DNA from: Parazoarcus communis | GTDB taxonomy: Bacteria; Pseudomonadota; Gammaproteobacteria; Burkholderiales; Rhodocyclaceae | DNA: 64,000 nucleotides | Assembly (NCBI RefSeq): GCF_003111645.1 | Contig: NZ_CP022187.1 | Span: forward strand, 4,340,001-4,404,000 | Reading direction: 5' to 3' | In this document: positions 34,550 to 42,752 of the stretch, piece by piece | How positions within the stretch are numbered: position 1 is the stretch's first letter | Layout: each line of letters opens with the position of its first letter | Position numbers and translations under genes: made by a program | Notes under the pieces: generated by a model | The model's database searches: none | What the model was told of the DNA's origin: nothing | Seen by the model: only the letters and a program-made list of their open reading frames with translations

Positions 34550-36286
34550 GTGGCGCTTACCATTCTCGGCCTTTCCGGCTCCCTGACGCACGACCCTTCC
34601 GCTGCGCTCTACATCGACGGCAAGCTCATCGCTGCCGCAGAAGAAGAGCGCTTCGTCCGCGACAAACATGCCAAGAACCGCATGCCCTACGAGGCTGCGA
34701 AGTTCTGTCTCGAATTTGCCGGGCTCAAGCCGGCGGACGTGCAGGTGGTGGCGATTCCGTTTGCGCCGATCAGCATCACCGAGAAGGCGCGGTGGCATTA
34801 TGCCAAGCGTTACTGGTATGCGCCTGATCGCGGTCTTGATGCGATCCTGATGGGCAACCGCCGCTACTACCGTTACAAGCGGCGCATCGAATGGACCTTG
34901 CTGCAGCTTGGCTTCGATCTGAAAAAGGTCGAGATCGTGCCGGTGGAGCACCACCTTTCGCATGCGTCGAGTGCCTATCACTGCTCGGGCTTCAGCGAAA
35001 AGACGGCGATCATGGGGATCGACGGCAAGGGCGAGTACGCCACGACCTTCTTCGGTTACGGTGAGAACGGCAGGATCCACAAGATCAAGGAATTCTACGA
35101 TCCCGATTCGCTCGGTGGTCTGTACGGTGCGATCACCGAATACCTCGGTTTCGAGATGCTCGATGGCGAATACAAGGTCATGGGCATGGCGCCCTATGGC
35201 GACCCGGACAAGTACGATTTTTCGCGGCTGGCGAAGTTCGAGAACGGCGAACTGGTCATCAATACCGACTACGCGAACGTGATCGGCTTCCGGCGCTACA
35301 AGGAAAAGGGCAAGGGCTATTACTTCTCACCCAAGCTGATCGACTGGCTTGGCCCGATGCGTGCGGGCGATGTGGCGGACGAGCCCTACATCCATTACGC
35401 GGCGAGCATGCAGAAGCTGTTCGAGGATCTGTCGCTGCAGATGATGGACTACTACCTGGGCGACATCCTGCGCGACACCGGAAAGCTGGCGTTTGCCGGC
35501 GGCGGCGCGCTCAACGTCAAGCTCAACCAGAAGATCATCGCGCGCCCCGAGGTGAAGGAACTCTTCGTGCAGCCGGCGTCAGGCGATTCGGGAACGGCCG
35601 TGGGTGCGGCGTCCTACGTGTCCGCTGCGCGCGGCGTGCCGGTCGAGAAGATGGAGCATGTCTATCTAGGACCGTCCTACTCCAATCAAGATGTGATCGC
35701 GGCCTGCGCCCGCCACCCTTCCAAACCGGAGTGGGTGCAGATCGATGACGTGCCGCAGCGCATCGCCCAGATACTTGTCGACGGCAATCCGGTGGCCTGG
35801 TTTCAGGGGCGCATGGAGTTCGGGCCGCGGGCGCTTGGCGGGCGTTCCATTCTGGGGTGCCCGAGTGCCGAGGGTGTGGCGGATCGCATCAACGAGCAGA
35901 TCAAGTTCCGCGAGCGCTGGCGCCCGTTCTGCCCGAGCATGATCGACACGGTCGGGCCGCAGATGCTGCAGACAGACCACCCTGCGCCGTTCATGACCTT
36001 TACCTTCGAAGTTTCCGAGGAATGGAAGTCGCGCGTGCCCGAGGTCGTGCACGAAGACGGCACCTCGCGTGCACAGGTGCTCAGGCGCGAGTTCAATCCG
36101 CGTTATTACGATCTGATGCTCGAACTCGAGAAACTCACCGGGAACGGTGTGGCACTGAACACGTCACTCAACCGTCGCGGCGAGCCAATGATCTGCTCGC
36201 CGACCGATGCGTTGAACATGTTCTACGGTTCGGATCTCGAGTATCTGATCATGGAAGACGTGCTGGTGGTGAAGAAGGCCGGCTGA
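34550..36286 (+). CDS. NodU/CmcH-type O-carbamoyltransferase
   Basis: A 578-residue carbamoyltransferase. The N-terminal Kae1-like domain has LGLSGSLTHDPSAALYIDGK near residues 5-24, VEHHLSHASSAYHCSGFSE (metal-binding His pair, about 130-148) and GGGALNVKLNQKI near 317-329. The C-terminal YrdC-like domain has FQGRMEFGPRALGGRSILG near 418-436. It transfers a carbamoyl group from carbamoyl phosphate via ATP to a hydroxyl, often on a sugar. The start is GTG 34550, with GAGG about 8 bases ahead. It ends the glycan cluster on the same strand, so a carbamoylated sugar is likely but not proven. Confidence 0.87.
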   Translation: MALTILGLSGSLTHDPSAALYIDGKLIAAAEEERFVRDKHAKNRMPYEAAKFCLEFAGLKPADVQVVAIPFAPISITEKARWHYAKRYWYAPDRGLDAILMGNRRYYRYKRRIEWTLLQLGFDLKKVEIVPVEHHLSHASSAYHCSGFSEKTAIMGIDGKGEYATTFFGYGENGRIHKIKEFYDPDSLGGLYGAITEYLGFEMLDGEYKVMGMAPYGDPDKYDFSRLAKFENGELVINTDYANVIGFRRYKEKGKGYYFSPKLIDWLGPMRAGDVADEPYIHYAASMQKLFEDLSLQMMDYYLGDILRDTGKLAFAGGGALNVKLNQKIIARPEVKELFVQPASGDSGTAVGAASYVSAARGVPVEKMEHVYLGPSYSNQDVIAACARHPSKPEWVQIDDVPQRIAQILVDGNPVAWFQGRMEFGPRALGGRSILGCPSAEGVADRINEQIKFRERWRPFCPSMIDTVGPQMLQTDHPAPFMTFTFEVSEEWKSRVPEVVHEDGTSRAQVLRREFNPRYYDLMLELEKLTGNGVALNTSLNRRGEPMICSPTDALNMFYGSDLEYLIMEDVLVVKKAG

Positions 36287-36298
36287 GCCGGTACGTGT

Positions 36299-36634
36299 TC
36301 AGACGCCCCAGACGACAGGCACTTTTTCCTTCTGTGCCTGTTGCAGCATGTCGAGCAGCGGCCATGCGCGCTGGGCGAGGCTGACGGGCGCGGCCATGCC
36401 GGTGCGGCCTTCCTCGCGGTCGGCTGCTTCTTCTGCTTCGGTGCGTTCGGTCTGACGGGCGCGATCTTCTTCGATCGCAGCCTGCAGGCTGGTGATGGCT
36501 GCGGGCAGCTGCTCCACGGTGACGATGCCCTTGGCGTCCGCTGGGTCCTTGCCCATCGCCGCGATGACCTGCTTGCCGGCGTCGCCAAGCATGATGACAT
36601 CGGCGCTGGCGTCGGATTTGAAGATGATCAGCAT
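36299..36634 (-). CDS. DUF1840 family protein
   Basis: A small 111-residue cytosolic protein beginning MLIIFKSDASADVIMLGDAG. It has a charged helical middle (EEDRARQTERTEAEEAADRE near 56-75) and ends in VPVVWGV, the typical DUF1840 ending. Function is unknown. It starts at ATG 36634 after a GAGGAG site and follows hpt by 11 bases, so it is probably translated from the same message. Confidence 0.85.
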   Translation of the reverse strand: MLIIFKSDASADVIMLGDAGKQVIAAMGKDPADAKGIVTVEQLPAAITSLQAAIEEDRARQTERTEAEEAADREEGRTGMAAPVSLAQRAWPLLDMLQQAQKEKVPVVWGV

Positions 36635-36645
36635 GGTGTCGCTCC

Positions 36646-37197
36646 TCAGAGTCCCTTCACGGCGTAGATGCCCGGGGCATTGCGCCAGTATCCCTTGTAA
36701 TCCATTCCGCACCCGAACAGGAAGCGGTCGGCGATGTCGAGGCCGCTGAAGTCGGCGCGCATGCCGGGATAGGCCTTGCGGTCGTGTTCCTTGTGCACCA
36801 GCACGGCCGACAGCACCTCGCTTGCGCCTTCGGCCTTGAGGTACTCGATGATGGCGTTGAGCGTATGGCCTTCGTCGAGGATGTCGTCGAGGACGAGTAC
36901 CGTCCGGTTGCGCAGGTCCTGCGTCGGGCGCACGCGCCAGTCGAGCAGGGTGCCCTGGGTGGCATGTCCGTAGCGGGTCGCGTGAAGGTAGGCCACTTCA
37001 AGCGGGAAGGGCAGGCGCGTCAGGATGCGCCCGGCCAGAATCAGGCCGCCATTCATGACGGTGTACACCAGCGGGTTGCGGTCGGCGAGCCTTGCCGTGA
37101 TCTCGGATGCCATGCGATCGAGTGCGCCTTCGACCGCCTCCTCATTGGCCAGACAGTCGGCTTCCTCACGGGCGCGTCGGATTTCATCCATGTTCAT
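36646..37197 (-). CDS. hpt: Hypoxanthine-guanine phosphoribosyltransferase
   Basis: Purine salvage: transfers 5-phosphoribosyl from PRPP to hypoxanthine or guanine. In the 183 residues the PRPP-binding motif is VLVLDDILDEGHTL (about residues 98-111). The purine-contacting tail includes DIADRFLFGCGMDYKGYWRN near 153-172. ATG 37197 is taken as the start because it begins the compact family-length protein (MNMDEIRR). The frame is open far upstream, but that part is not family-like. It is divergent from upp. Confidence 0.9.
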   Translation of the reverse strand: MNMDEIRRAREEADCLANEEAVEGALDRMASEITARLADRNPLVYTVMNGGLILAGRILTRLPFPLEVAYLHATRYGHATQGTLLDWRVRPTQDLRNRTVLVLDDILDEGHTLNAIIEYLKAEGASEVLSAVLVHKEHDRKAYPGMRADFSGLDIADRFLFGCGMDYKGYWRNAPGIYAVKGL

Positions 37198-37336
37198 GGC
37201 GGTCTGCTTCTCTCTTGTTTGTGATGGCCGCGGGCGGCAATAGCAGGGGATTTTATCGCACTGGGGCCGCATCGCCCGACTGATGGACAAACTTGAAGGT
37301 AAACTGTCGCCTACTCCCTTCGTCTCAGGATTCTTC

Positions 37337-37969
37337 ATGCCCGTCCACCAGATCAATCACCCCCTGGTCCGCCACAAGATCGGACTGATGCGGGAAGGCG
37401 ACATCAGTACCAAGAAGTTTCGTGAACTCACAGCCGAACTGGCCCGTTTGCTTGCCTACGAGGCGTGCAAGGACTTTCCGCTCGAATCGGTGACCATCAA
37501 TGGCTGGGCGGGGCCGGTAGAGGTTGAGCAGATCAAGGGCAAGAAGGTGACGGTCGTGCCCATCCTGCGTGCAGGGCTGGGGATGCTCGATGGGGTGCTG
37601 GACATGATCCCCAGCGCAAAGGTCAGCGTCGTAGGGATCGCACGTAATGAGGAAACCCTGCAGCCGGCGCCGTACTTCGAGAAATTCGTCGGACATCTCG
37701 GCGAACGCATGTCCCTGATCATCGATCCGATGCTCGCCACCGGTGGGTCGCTTGCGGCGACCGTGGACATGCTCAAGCGCAACGGTTGTGGCCAGGTGCG
37801 TGCTTTGGTGCTGGTTGCCGCGCCCGAGGGCATTGCGCTGATGCAGGAGCGTCATCCAGACGTCGAGATCTACACCGCGAGCATCGACAGTCACCTCAAC
37901 GAGCACGGATACATCATTCCGGGGCTTGGTGACGCGGGCGACAAGATCTTCGGTACCAAGCACAACTGA
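37337..37969 (+). CDS. upp: Uracil phosphoribosyltransferase
   Basis: Pyrimidine salvage: makes UMP from uracil and PRPP. The 210 residues start [20 protein letters not shown], the usual N-terminus. They contain ITTKKFRE-like [21 protein letters not shown] near 79-91, the PRPP loop [19 protein letters not shown] (about 129-147) and the C-terminal uracil-binding [15 protein letters not shown]. An upstream in-frame ATG (37283) is ignored since the conserved N-terminus starts here. The uracil permease gene follows by 119 bases. Confidence 0.96.
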   Translation: MPVHQINHPLVRHKIGLMREGDISTKKFRELTAELARLLAYEACKDFPLESVTINGWAGPVEVEQIKGKKVTVVPILRAGLGMLDGVLDMIPSAKVSVVGIARNEETLQPAPYFEKFVGHLGERMSLIIDPMLATGGSLAATVDMLKRNGCGQVRALVLVAAPEGIALMQERHPDVEIYTASIDSHLNEHGYIIPGLGDAGDKIFGTKHN

Positions 37970-38088
37970 TCAGGCGCATTGTCCGCAGCCATGCCGGCGT
38001 CAGACCGGCGCTGTGTGACGATGCCGCGGCAAGTACTAAGGTAGTGACCGCAGCCGGTCTGCATGGCCGGCGCGCAAGGAGAATGGTA

Positions 38089-39336
38089 ATGCGTGAAGTT
38101 CCCATCGAGTCTGCCGACCCATTGTGGCGGCAGGCGGTTTCTGGTGCCCAGATTCTTTTCGTGGCGTTTGGCGCGCTGGTGCTGGTGCCGCTGCTGACCG
38201 GCCTCAACCCCAGCATGGCCCTGCTTGGCGCGGGTGTCGGGACGCTCCTGTTTCAGCTCGTCACCGGGCGGCAGGTGCCTATTTTCCTTGGCTCCAGCTT
38301 CGCCTTCATCGCGCCGATCATCTACAGCATGCAGACCTGGGGTCTGCCTGCCACCATGGGTGCGCTGGCCTGCGTGTCGCTGGTGTATTTCGTTTTCTCC
38401 GGGCTGGTGTGGCGGCACGGTGCAGAGATTGTGCATCGATTCATGCCGCCGGTGGTGATCGGTCCGATCATCATGATCATCGGCCTGTCGCTTGCTGCTG
38501 TCGCGGTGAACATGGCGATGGGGCGGACGGGAGACGGCAAGGTCGAGCTCGTGCCGTATGGCACGGCGATGATCGTGGCCACGGTCTCCTTCGGGGCGAC
38601 GGTGGTCGCTGCCGTTTTCGGGCGGGGCCTCGTGCGCCTGGTACCGATTCTGGTCGGTGTTGGCACGGGCTATGTGCTCGCTGCCGTGCTGGGGCTGGTC
38701 GATTTCGGCAAGATCGCCGCTGCGCCGTGGGTGGCGATGCCCGATTTCGTTGCGCCGACCTTCGAATGGGCTGCAATCCTGTTCATGATCCCGGTTGCGC
38801 TGGCACCGGCCATCGAGCACGTCGGTGACGTGGTTGCAATCGGGGGGGTGACGGGCAAGGACTATACCGACAAGCCGGGTCTGCATCGCACCCTCGCCGG
38901 CGACGGACTGGGCGTGCTGTTTGCCGGTCTGATCGGCGGGCCGCCGGTGACGACCTATTCTGAGGTGACGGGCGCTGTCACGCTGACCAGGAGCTTCAAC
39001 CCCAAGGTGATGACCTGGGCTGCGGTGTTCGCGATCGTGATGGCCTTCTTCGGGAAGTTCAACGCCTTGCTGCAGTCGATCCCGGTCCCGGTGATGGGCG
39101 GCATCATGATGCTGCTCTTCGGCTCGGTTGCCAGTATAGGCCTCAAGACCCTGATCGCCGACCGCACCAACCTCGACGAGCCACGCAATCTCGTGATCGT
39201 TTCAGCGGTGCTGGTGTTCGGTATCGGCGGACTGGCGCTCAATCTTGACGGATTCAGCCTGCAAGGTGTGAGTCTGTGCGGCGTCGCTGCGATCCTGCTC
39301 AACCTGCTTTTGCCCAAAACCCGCGCGCAGTCCTGA
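38089..39336 (+). CDS. uraA: Uracil/xanthine family nucleobase permease (UraA-like)
   Basis: A 415-residue NCS2 symporter with about 14 membrane segments. The family marks are QILFVAFGALVLVPLLTGLN near residues 20-39, APAIEHVGDVVAIGG (about 240-254, with the substrate-binding Glu) and GLIGGPPVTTYSEVTGAV near 281-298. Position after upp suggests uracil as substrate with proton symport. ATG 38089 is 8 bases after AAGGAG. Another in-frame ATG at 38083 is possible. Confidence 0.92.
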   Translation: MREVPIESADPLWRQAVSGAQILFVAFGALVLVPLLTGLNPSMALLGAGVGTLLFQLVTGRQVPIFLGSSFAFIAPIIYSMQTWGLPATMGALACVSLVYFVFSGLVWRHGAEIVHRFMPPVVIGPIIMIIGLSLAAVAVNMAMGRTGDGKVELVPYGTAMIVATVSFGATVVAAVFGRGLVRLVPILVGVGTGYVLAAVLGLVDFGKIAAAPWVAMPDFVAPTFEWAAILFMIPVALAPAIEHVGDVVAIGGVTGKDYTDKPGLHRTLAGDGLGVLFAGLIGGPPVTTYSEVTGAVTLTRSFNPKVMTWAAVFAIVMAFFGKFNALLQSIPVPVMGGIMMLLFGSVASIGLKTLIADRTNLDEPRNLVIVSAVLVFGIGGLALNLDGFSLQGVSLCGVAAILLNLLLPKTRAQS

Positions 39337-39361
39337 TACTCCAGCTTCGTCGGTGGCCGTG

Positions 39362-39727
39362 TCAGGCGCGGCTGCCGGCGAAGCTGCGCAACATGCGTTC
39401 GAGCAGGCGGCGTGCAAGCGGAAGTGCAAGCAGGCTGACCCGCGCGCCGGATCCGCCCTGCATGCGCCGGTACATCAGCCAGGCGATTCCAACCCGCTTG
39501 GCCAGCCGCCATGCCTGGCGTGGTCTGGTCGCAATCAGCAGCAACGCAGCGCCGGACAGGATCGGTGCCTGCTTGCGCGCCCAGCCTACGCCGTCGCGAA
39601 CTTCGTCGACGGTATCGAGAATCGATTCGACGCCTTCGAGATGTCGCACCATATTGTCGCGCTGGCGCTCCGCATTGATCTGCAGGCGTTGCTTGCGCAG
39701 CGCAAATTCGATCAGCCGCGGGTTCAT
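39362..39727 (-). CDS. YqjK-like small membrane-associated protein
   Basis: A 121-residue basic protein. An N-terminal amphipathic helix (LRKQRLQINAERQRDNM near 10-26) is followed by one or two short hydrophobic stretches (QAPILSGAALLLIATRP near 53-69). It follows a YqjE-like and a YqjD/ElaB-like gene on the same strand, the standard yqjD-yqjE-yqjK order, and overlaps the yqjE-like gene by 4 bases. Function is unknown. It is probably part of a membrane/ribosome-association stress module as in enterobacteria. Confidence 0.75.
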   Translation of the reverse strand: MNPRLIEFALRKQRLQINAERQRDNMVRHLEGVESILDTVDEVRDGVGWARKQAPILSGAALLLIATRPRQAWRLAKRVGIAWLMYRRMQGGSGARVSLLALPLARRLLERMLRSFAGSRA

Positions 39728-40110
39728 TCGTCGTCGCGGCGCAAGGCCGCGCGGTCGCGGGCCAGTTCGGCCAGACTCGATGCAAAAAGCCGTGAGCCGC
39801 GCCTGATCTCGCGTGCGGCATTGCTCGCCGTCAGCAGCGCAGCACCGATGCAGACGGCGGTGGCAATGCCCAGCGCGAGCAAGCGGTGCTCCTCCCAGAA
39901 CAGCACGGTGAGAAACACCAGCAGGAAAACGATTCCAAAGGCCAGCAGCAGCGCAGAAACCACGATATTGAGCAACAGACCGCTGAGGCGAAGCTTTTCC
40001 TCCTGCACCTCAAGCGCGAGCAGCTCGAGTCGCGTCTGCGCCGTCTCCAGCCCGTGATCCAGAAAGCCGCGCAGGCTGTCCGCCAGGCGCGGTCTTCGTT
40101 TCTCGCTCAC
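39724..40110 (-). CDS. YqjE/phage-holin-family membrane protein
   Basis: A 128-residue protein with two adjacent hydrophobic helices (LLLNIVVSALLLAFGIVFLL near 45-64 and LLALGIATAVCIGAALLTAS near 74-93) between charged ends. This is the holin-superfamily YqjE layout. It lies between the YqjD/ElaB-like gene (9 bases upstream) and the YqjK-like gene. It is predicted to sit in the inner membrane. The molecular role is unknown. Confidence 0.8.
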   Translation of the reverse strand: MSEKRRPRLADSLRGFLDHGLETAQTRLELLALEVQEEKLRLSGLLLNIVVSALLLAFGIVFLLVFLTVLFWEEHRLLALGIATAVCIGAALLTASNAAREIRRGSRLFASSLAELARDRAALRRDDE

Positions 40111-40119
40111 TGCGCCGGC

Positions 40120-40431
40120 TTACCTGCGGCCAGCCAGCAGGCCGAGCAGGAAGGCGACGCCCGCCGCGACGCCAACGGATTCCCATGGGTGGGCATGCAC
40201 GTAGTCATCGGTCGCGTGTGCAGCCTTCTTCGTCTTGTCGAGAATGGCGGCTTCTGCATCGGCGATTCTGCCCTTGGCGTCGGACAGACGGTCAGTGAGG
40301 CGACTGCGCACATCGCCAATCTTGTCACCCGCCTGGCCCGCCGTTAGCTTCAGCAACTCCTCGGCGTCGGATACCACCAGCTTCAGGTCGGAAACGAGTT
40401 TGTCTCGTGAGGGATGCGTCGTGTCGGTCAT
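40120..40431 (-). CDS. DUF883 (ElaB/YqjD-type) protein
   Basis: A 103-residue protein: a long heptad-rich helix from about 8 to 72 (VSDLKLVVSDAEELLKLTAG) and a C-terminal glycine-rich membrane anchor (VHAHPWESVGVAAGVAFLLG near 78-97) ending GRR. This is the signature of the ElaB/YqjD/YgaM family of tail-anchored, ribosome-associated stress proteins. It is the first gene of the three-gene minus-strand unit. Confidence 0.9.
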   Translation of the reverse strand: MTDTTHPSRDKLVSDLKLVVSDAEELLKLTAGQAGDKIGDVRSRLTDRLSDAKGRIADAEAAILDKTKKAAHATDDYVHAHPWESVGVAAGVAFLLGLLAGRR

Positions 40432-40601
40432 TCTTTGCCTCCTTGCGAACTATGACGAATGCGCGGTTGCGCGGTGATGAGTCCACGCTATTCCGTTTCC
40501 GGCGAGATGGCAAATCGATTGGAAACGGGGAGTGTGCGGGGCGTCACACGACATGCTGTCCAGCGCTCGCCCGAAGCCTGATCGCTGTTTGTCGCCGCTT
40601 C

Positions 40602-40633
40602 GCCAGGCGGGGCTCTTCGTTGAGCCGCCTGGC
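40602..40633 (-). terminator. Strong hairpin after the exonuclease III gene
   Basis: GCCAGGCGGGGCTC (40602-40615) pairs with GAGCCGCCTGGC (40622-40633) around TTCGTT, with two unpaired G residues. It lies 10 bases beyond the xth stop on the minus strand. No T-run follows, so it may act as a stabilising 3' stem or a weak intrinsic terminator. The remaining 212-base gap up to the DUF883 start shows nothing else I can support. Confidence 0.45.
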
Positions 40634-40643
40634 ATGACCGGCG

Positions 40644-41426
40644 TCAGAGGATCCAGTCGTAGTCGACGGTGAGCGGTGCGTGATCGCTGAAGCGCGCCTC
40701 CTTGTATACCGCGGCAGATCTGGCCTTTTCCGCAATGCCGGTGGTCGCGATCTGATAGTCGAGTCGCCAGCCCACGTTCTTGGCCCAGGCCTGTCCGCGG
40801 TTCGACCACCACGTGTAGCAGGTCTCTCCGGCGTCCGGATACAGGTTGCGATAGACATCGACCCAGCCCTGTTCGTCGAACAGCCGGCTCAGCCAGGCGC
40901 GTTCTTCCGGGAGAAAGCCGGAATTCTTCTGGTTACTCTTCCAGTTCTTCAGATCGATCTCCCTGTGAGCGATGTTCCAGTCGCCGCAGATCACGACTTC
41001 GCGACCGCTTGCGCGCAGGGCGGCGAGGTGGGGCAGGAAGCGCTCCATGAACGAGAACTTGATCTGGAGGCGGTCTTCCGAACTGGAACCCGATGGGAGG
41101 TACAGGGAGATGACCGAAAGGGCGCCGAAGTCGAGTTGCAGGTAGCGGCCTTCGGCATCAATGTCGGCAATGCCGAGGCCCTCCACGACGCGGTCCGGTG
41201 CGTGGCGGCTGTAGATGCCGACCCCGCTGTAACCTTTCTTTTCAGCGTAGTGAAACCATCCACTGAGTGGGGCTGGATTCCGCATCTGATCGCTCAGGTC
41301 TGGCTCCTGGGCCTTCAGTTCCTGCAGACAGACGATGTCTGCGTCCTGTTTTGCGAGCCAGTCGAGAAAACCTTTGCTGGTTGCAGAGCGGATGCCGTTG
41401 AGGTTGGCAGAGATGATGCGTAACAT
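40644..41426 (-). CDS. xth: Exodeoxyribonuclease III / AP endonuclease
   Basis: A DNA base-excision repair nuclease of the ExoIII family, 260 residues. The motifs are [13 protein letters not shown] near residues 3-15, LQELKAQ (metal-binding Glu) near 34-40, the Tyr/Asp-containing GDWNIAH near 148-154 and the C-terminal [12 protein letters not shown] (catalytic Asp-His). ATG 41426 begins the first beta-strand, while the longer open frame upstream is not family-like. It is divergent from pyrE, with only about 40 bases between starts. Confidence 0.94.
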   Translation of the reverse strand: MLRIISANLNGIRSATSKGFLDWLAKQDADIVCLQELKAQEPDLSDQMRNPAPLSGWFHYAEKKGYSGVGIYSRHAPDRVVEGLGIADIDAEGRYLQLDFGALSVISLYLPSGSSSEDRLQIKFSFMERFLPHLAALRASGREVVICGDWNIAHREIDLKNWKSNQKNSGFLPEERAWLSRLFDEQGWVDVYRNLYPDAGETCYTWWSNRGQAWAKNVGWRLDYQIATTGIAEKARSAAVYKEARFSDHAPLTVDYDWIL

Positions 41427-41466
41427 GGGCAGACTTCCAGTCATGTTGCAATGCAGGATTCGAATC

Positions 41467-42114
41467 GTGGATTTTAGCCGGGAATTCATTGCCCTCGCCT
41501 GTGAAAAGGGCGTGTTGCGTTTTGGGTCATTCGTGACCAAGGCGGGGCGTAACTCGCCCTATTTTTTCAATGCCGGCCTGTTTGACGATGGCGTGTCGTT
41601 TCGTGCCCTGTGCGGATACTACGCACATGCGATTCGTGACGCCGGCGTCGCGTGCGACATGTTGTTCGGTCCCGCGTACAAGGGTATCCCGCTGGTGGCG
41701 GGTACGGCGATCCGGCTCGCGGAAGATGGCGTCGGGCTGCCGTTCGCATTCAATCGCAAGGAGGCCAAGGATCACGGTGAGGGGGGAACGCTCATTGGCG
41801 CGCCGCTGGCCGGCCGCGTGCTGATCCTCGACGATGTGATCTCGGCGGGTACGTCGGTGCGTGAATCGGTCGAGATCATTCGTGCGGCCGGCGCCACGCC
41901 GGCTGGGGTCGTGATTGCGCTTGACCGCATGGAACGCGGCAAGGGCGTGCTGTCTGCAGTGCAGGAAGTGCAGGAGACCTTCTGCATCCCCGTGATTGCG
42001 GTAGCGACGCTCGATGACCTTATCGGCTATCTGGCCGACAGCCCCGACCTCGCTGCCAATCTTGATGCGGTCAAGGCCTACCGGGAAGCGTATGGCGTCG
42101 GCTCGACTCGTTGA
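41467..42114 (+). CDS. pyrE: Orotate phosphoribosyltransferase
   Basis: De novo pyrimidine synthesis: orotate + PRPP to OMP. The 215 residues show [19 protein letters not shown] near residues 19-37, PAYKGIPLV near 70-78, [13 protein letters not shown] (flexible loop, about 94-106) and the PRPP motif [13 protein letters not shown] near 116-128. GTG 41467 gives the family-typical N-terminus DFSREFI after an AGGA site. ATG 41443 would add eight residues. Its end overlaps the next gene by 23 bases. Confidence 0.94.
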   Translation: MDFSREFIALACEKGVLRFGSFVTKAGRNSPYFFNAGLFDDGVSFRALCGYYAHAIRDAGVACDMLFGPAYKGIPLVAGTAIRLAEDGVGLPFAFNRKEAKDHGEGGTLIGAPLAGRVLILDDVISAGTSVRESVEIIRAAGATPAGVVIALDRMERGKGVLSAVQEVQETFCIPVIAVATLDDLIGYLADSPDLAANLDAVKAYREAYGVGSTR

Positions 42115-42721
42115 ACTCGTGCTTCTGACCGCGCTTGCCGCGCCTTTGGCCGCGGCGGCGCAGGGACGGACCATCTACTGCTGCGATGTGGGCGGTAGCC
42201 CTGTGTGCGGGGATATCCTCCCGGCTGCATGTTACGGACGAGGCTATCGTGAGCTCAGCACGAGCGGCACGCTGCGGCGTTACGTACCTCCGCCGCTGAC
42301 GTCAGAGGAGATCGCCGAGCGCGACGAGGACGCGCGTCGTCGCAAGGAGGCCGAGGCCGCTGCGCTCAAGCAGCGACGGCTGGATCAGGCATTGCTGGAG
42401 ACCTACCCCAGCGTCAAGGCGATCGCCGATCGTCGCGATCGCGCGCTGGCCGACATGGATCGCACGATTGCAGACTTGCGCGTGCGTGAGAAGGCGCTGA
42501 TCGCGCGCAAGGCGCGCTTTGCGCAGGAGGCCGAGTCCTATCGCGGCCAGAACGTGCCGCCAGACCTCGCGGAAGATCAGCGCAACGTCGATGGAGAGAT
42601 CGCTGCCCAGCGCTCGATCATCGACGCCAAGTTGCGCGAACGCGAGTCTCTCCGCCTGCGCTTCGAGGAAGATCGCCGTCGCTACCTTGAACTGACGGCC
42701 CCTGCATCCCGCCCGCGCTGA
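42092..42721 (+). CDS. Secreted coiled-coil protein of unknown function
   Basis: A 209-residue protein. A signal peptide ([19 protein letters not shown] near residues 7-25) is followed by a short Cys-rich patch ([20 protein letters not shown] near 28-47, four cysteines) and then a long charged coiled coil from about 75 to 200. The N-terminal patch resembles DUF4124-like heads only loosely, so I leave it unnamed. The start lies within the end of pyrE in another frame, implying translational coupling. It is probably periplasmic. Confidence 0.75.
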   Translation: MASARLVELVLLTALAAPLAAAAQGRTIYCCDVGGSPVCGDILPAACYGRGYRELSTSGTLRRYVPPPLTSEEIAERDEDARRRKEAEAAALKQRRLDQALLETYPSVKAIADRRDRALADMDRTIADLRVREKALIARKARFAQEAESYRGQNVPPDLAEDQRNVDGEIAAQRSIIDAKLRERESLRLRFEEDRRRYLELTAPASRPR

Positions 42722-42752
42722 CATCGCGCGGATTGCGCCCACGGAGGTCCAG

